Virus record (IMG/VR): IMGVR_UViG_3300017764_001812
Coordinates: 1 to 29,861 of that record
DNA from: a virus
Strand: one strand, 5' to 3'
Length of the DNA stretch: 29,861 nucleotides
Shown here: positions 29,832 through 29,861 of the stretch, piece by piece
Layout of the letters: every line of letters starts with the position of its first letter
Position numbering within the stretch: the first letter of the stretch is position 1
Position numbers and translations under genes: made by a program
Notes under the pieces: generated by a model
The model's input: the letters and a program-made list of their open reading frames with translations, nothing else
What the model was told of the DNA's origin: nothing
Databases searched by the model: none

Positions 29832-29861
29832 ATGGGATAAAAGATTTTTAGAAATGGCTAA
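29821..29861 (+). CDS. Probable dCMP deaminase, 5' end only
   Basis: A TTG at 29821, with GAAAGG 10 bases upstream, opens a frame reading (M)SNKWDKRFLEMA to the window edge. This is like the N-terminus of phage deoxycytidylate deaminases, and the position after a hydroxymethylase-like gene fits pyrimidine metabolism. It overlaps the previous gene by 11 bases. Only 13 residues are visible. Confidence 0.45.
   Translation, partial: MSNKWDKRFLEMA

Overview
This window is a stretch of a lytic, T4-like marine myovirus. The evidence is a syntenic T4 core: scaffold gp22, major capsid gp23, UvsY, UvsW, late sigma gp55, gp47, gp46, sliding clamp gp45, clamp loader gp44 and gp62, RegA, DNA polymerase gp43 and a gp42-like dCMP hydroxymethylase. 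All genes lie on the + strand, are tightly packed, and often overlap by ATGA or TAATG. The DNA is AT-rich. Small heat-shock, A-type Fe-S carrier and MazG-like genes fit the marine T4-like phages of cyanobacteria and of SAR11-type bacteria. A low-GC marine alphaproteobacterial host is my inference; nothing in the window proves it.

Layout. 1-2870: capsid genes, a terminator, a T4-type late promoter, a small unknown gene, a 45-residue NqrM-like membrane protein and a tail-tube-like protein. 2892-5556: an accessory cassette with a PP-loop (QueC-like) enzyme, an isochorismatase-fold protein and a radical SAM protein. 5575-15995: recombination, late transcription and replication genes; a glutaredoxin, a DadA-like flavoenzyme and a small unknown gene sit between gp44 and gp62. 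16021-17530: small heat-shock protein, small ORFs, terminator, late promoter and lysozyme. 17534-21250: a metabolic island with a HAD phosphatase, a secreted BMP-family ABC binding protein, an Fe(II)/2-oxoglutarate oxygenase, adenine phosphoribosyltransferase, a MIP18/DUF59 protein and a HesB/IscA protein. 21332-25357: DNA polymerase, MazG-like and primase-like genes. 25430-26336: a class II synthetase-like protein followed by a strange tRNA. 26367-29861: a ParB-like protein, small genes with repeated promoters, then hydroxymethyl-dCMP metabolism and the start of a probable dCMP deaminase.

Control. Eight sigma70-like promoters share a TTTAC[A/T]-type -35, an exact 17-bp spacer, TATAATA and a conserved CTATA initiation region. 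Two TATAAATA late promoters follow or precede terminators in front of virion and lysis genes.

Most notable: (1) a tRNA with a leucine-type body and long variable arm but anticodon GTT, G73 and a T1-A72 pair, 6 nt after an AsxRS/AsnA-like gene; (2) a coupled BMP binding protein, 2OG oxygenase and Apt module that looks like purine acquisition; (3) the PP-loop, isochorismatase-like and radical SAM cassette; (4) the NqrM-like microprotein. Homology calls rest on motif recognition by eye; no searches were run.
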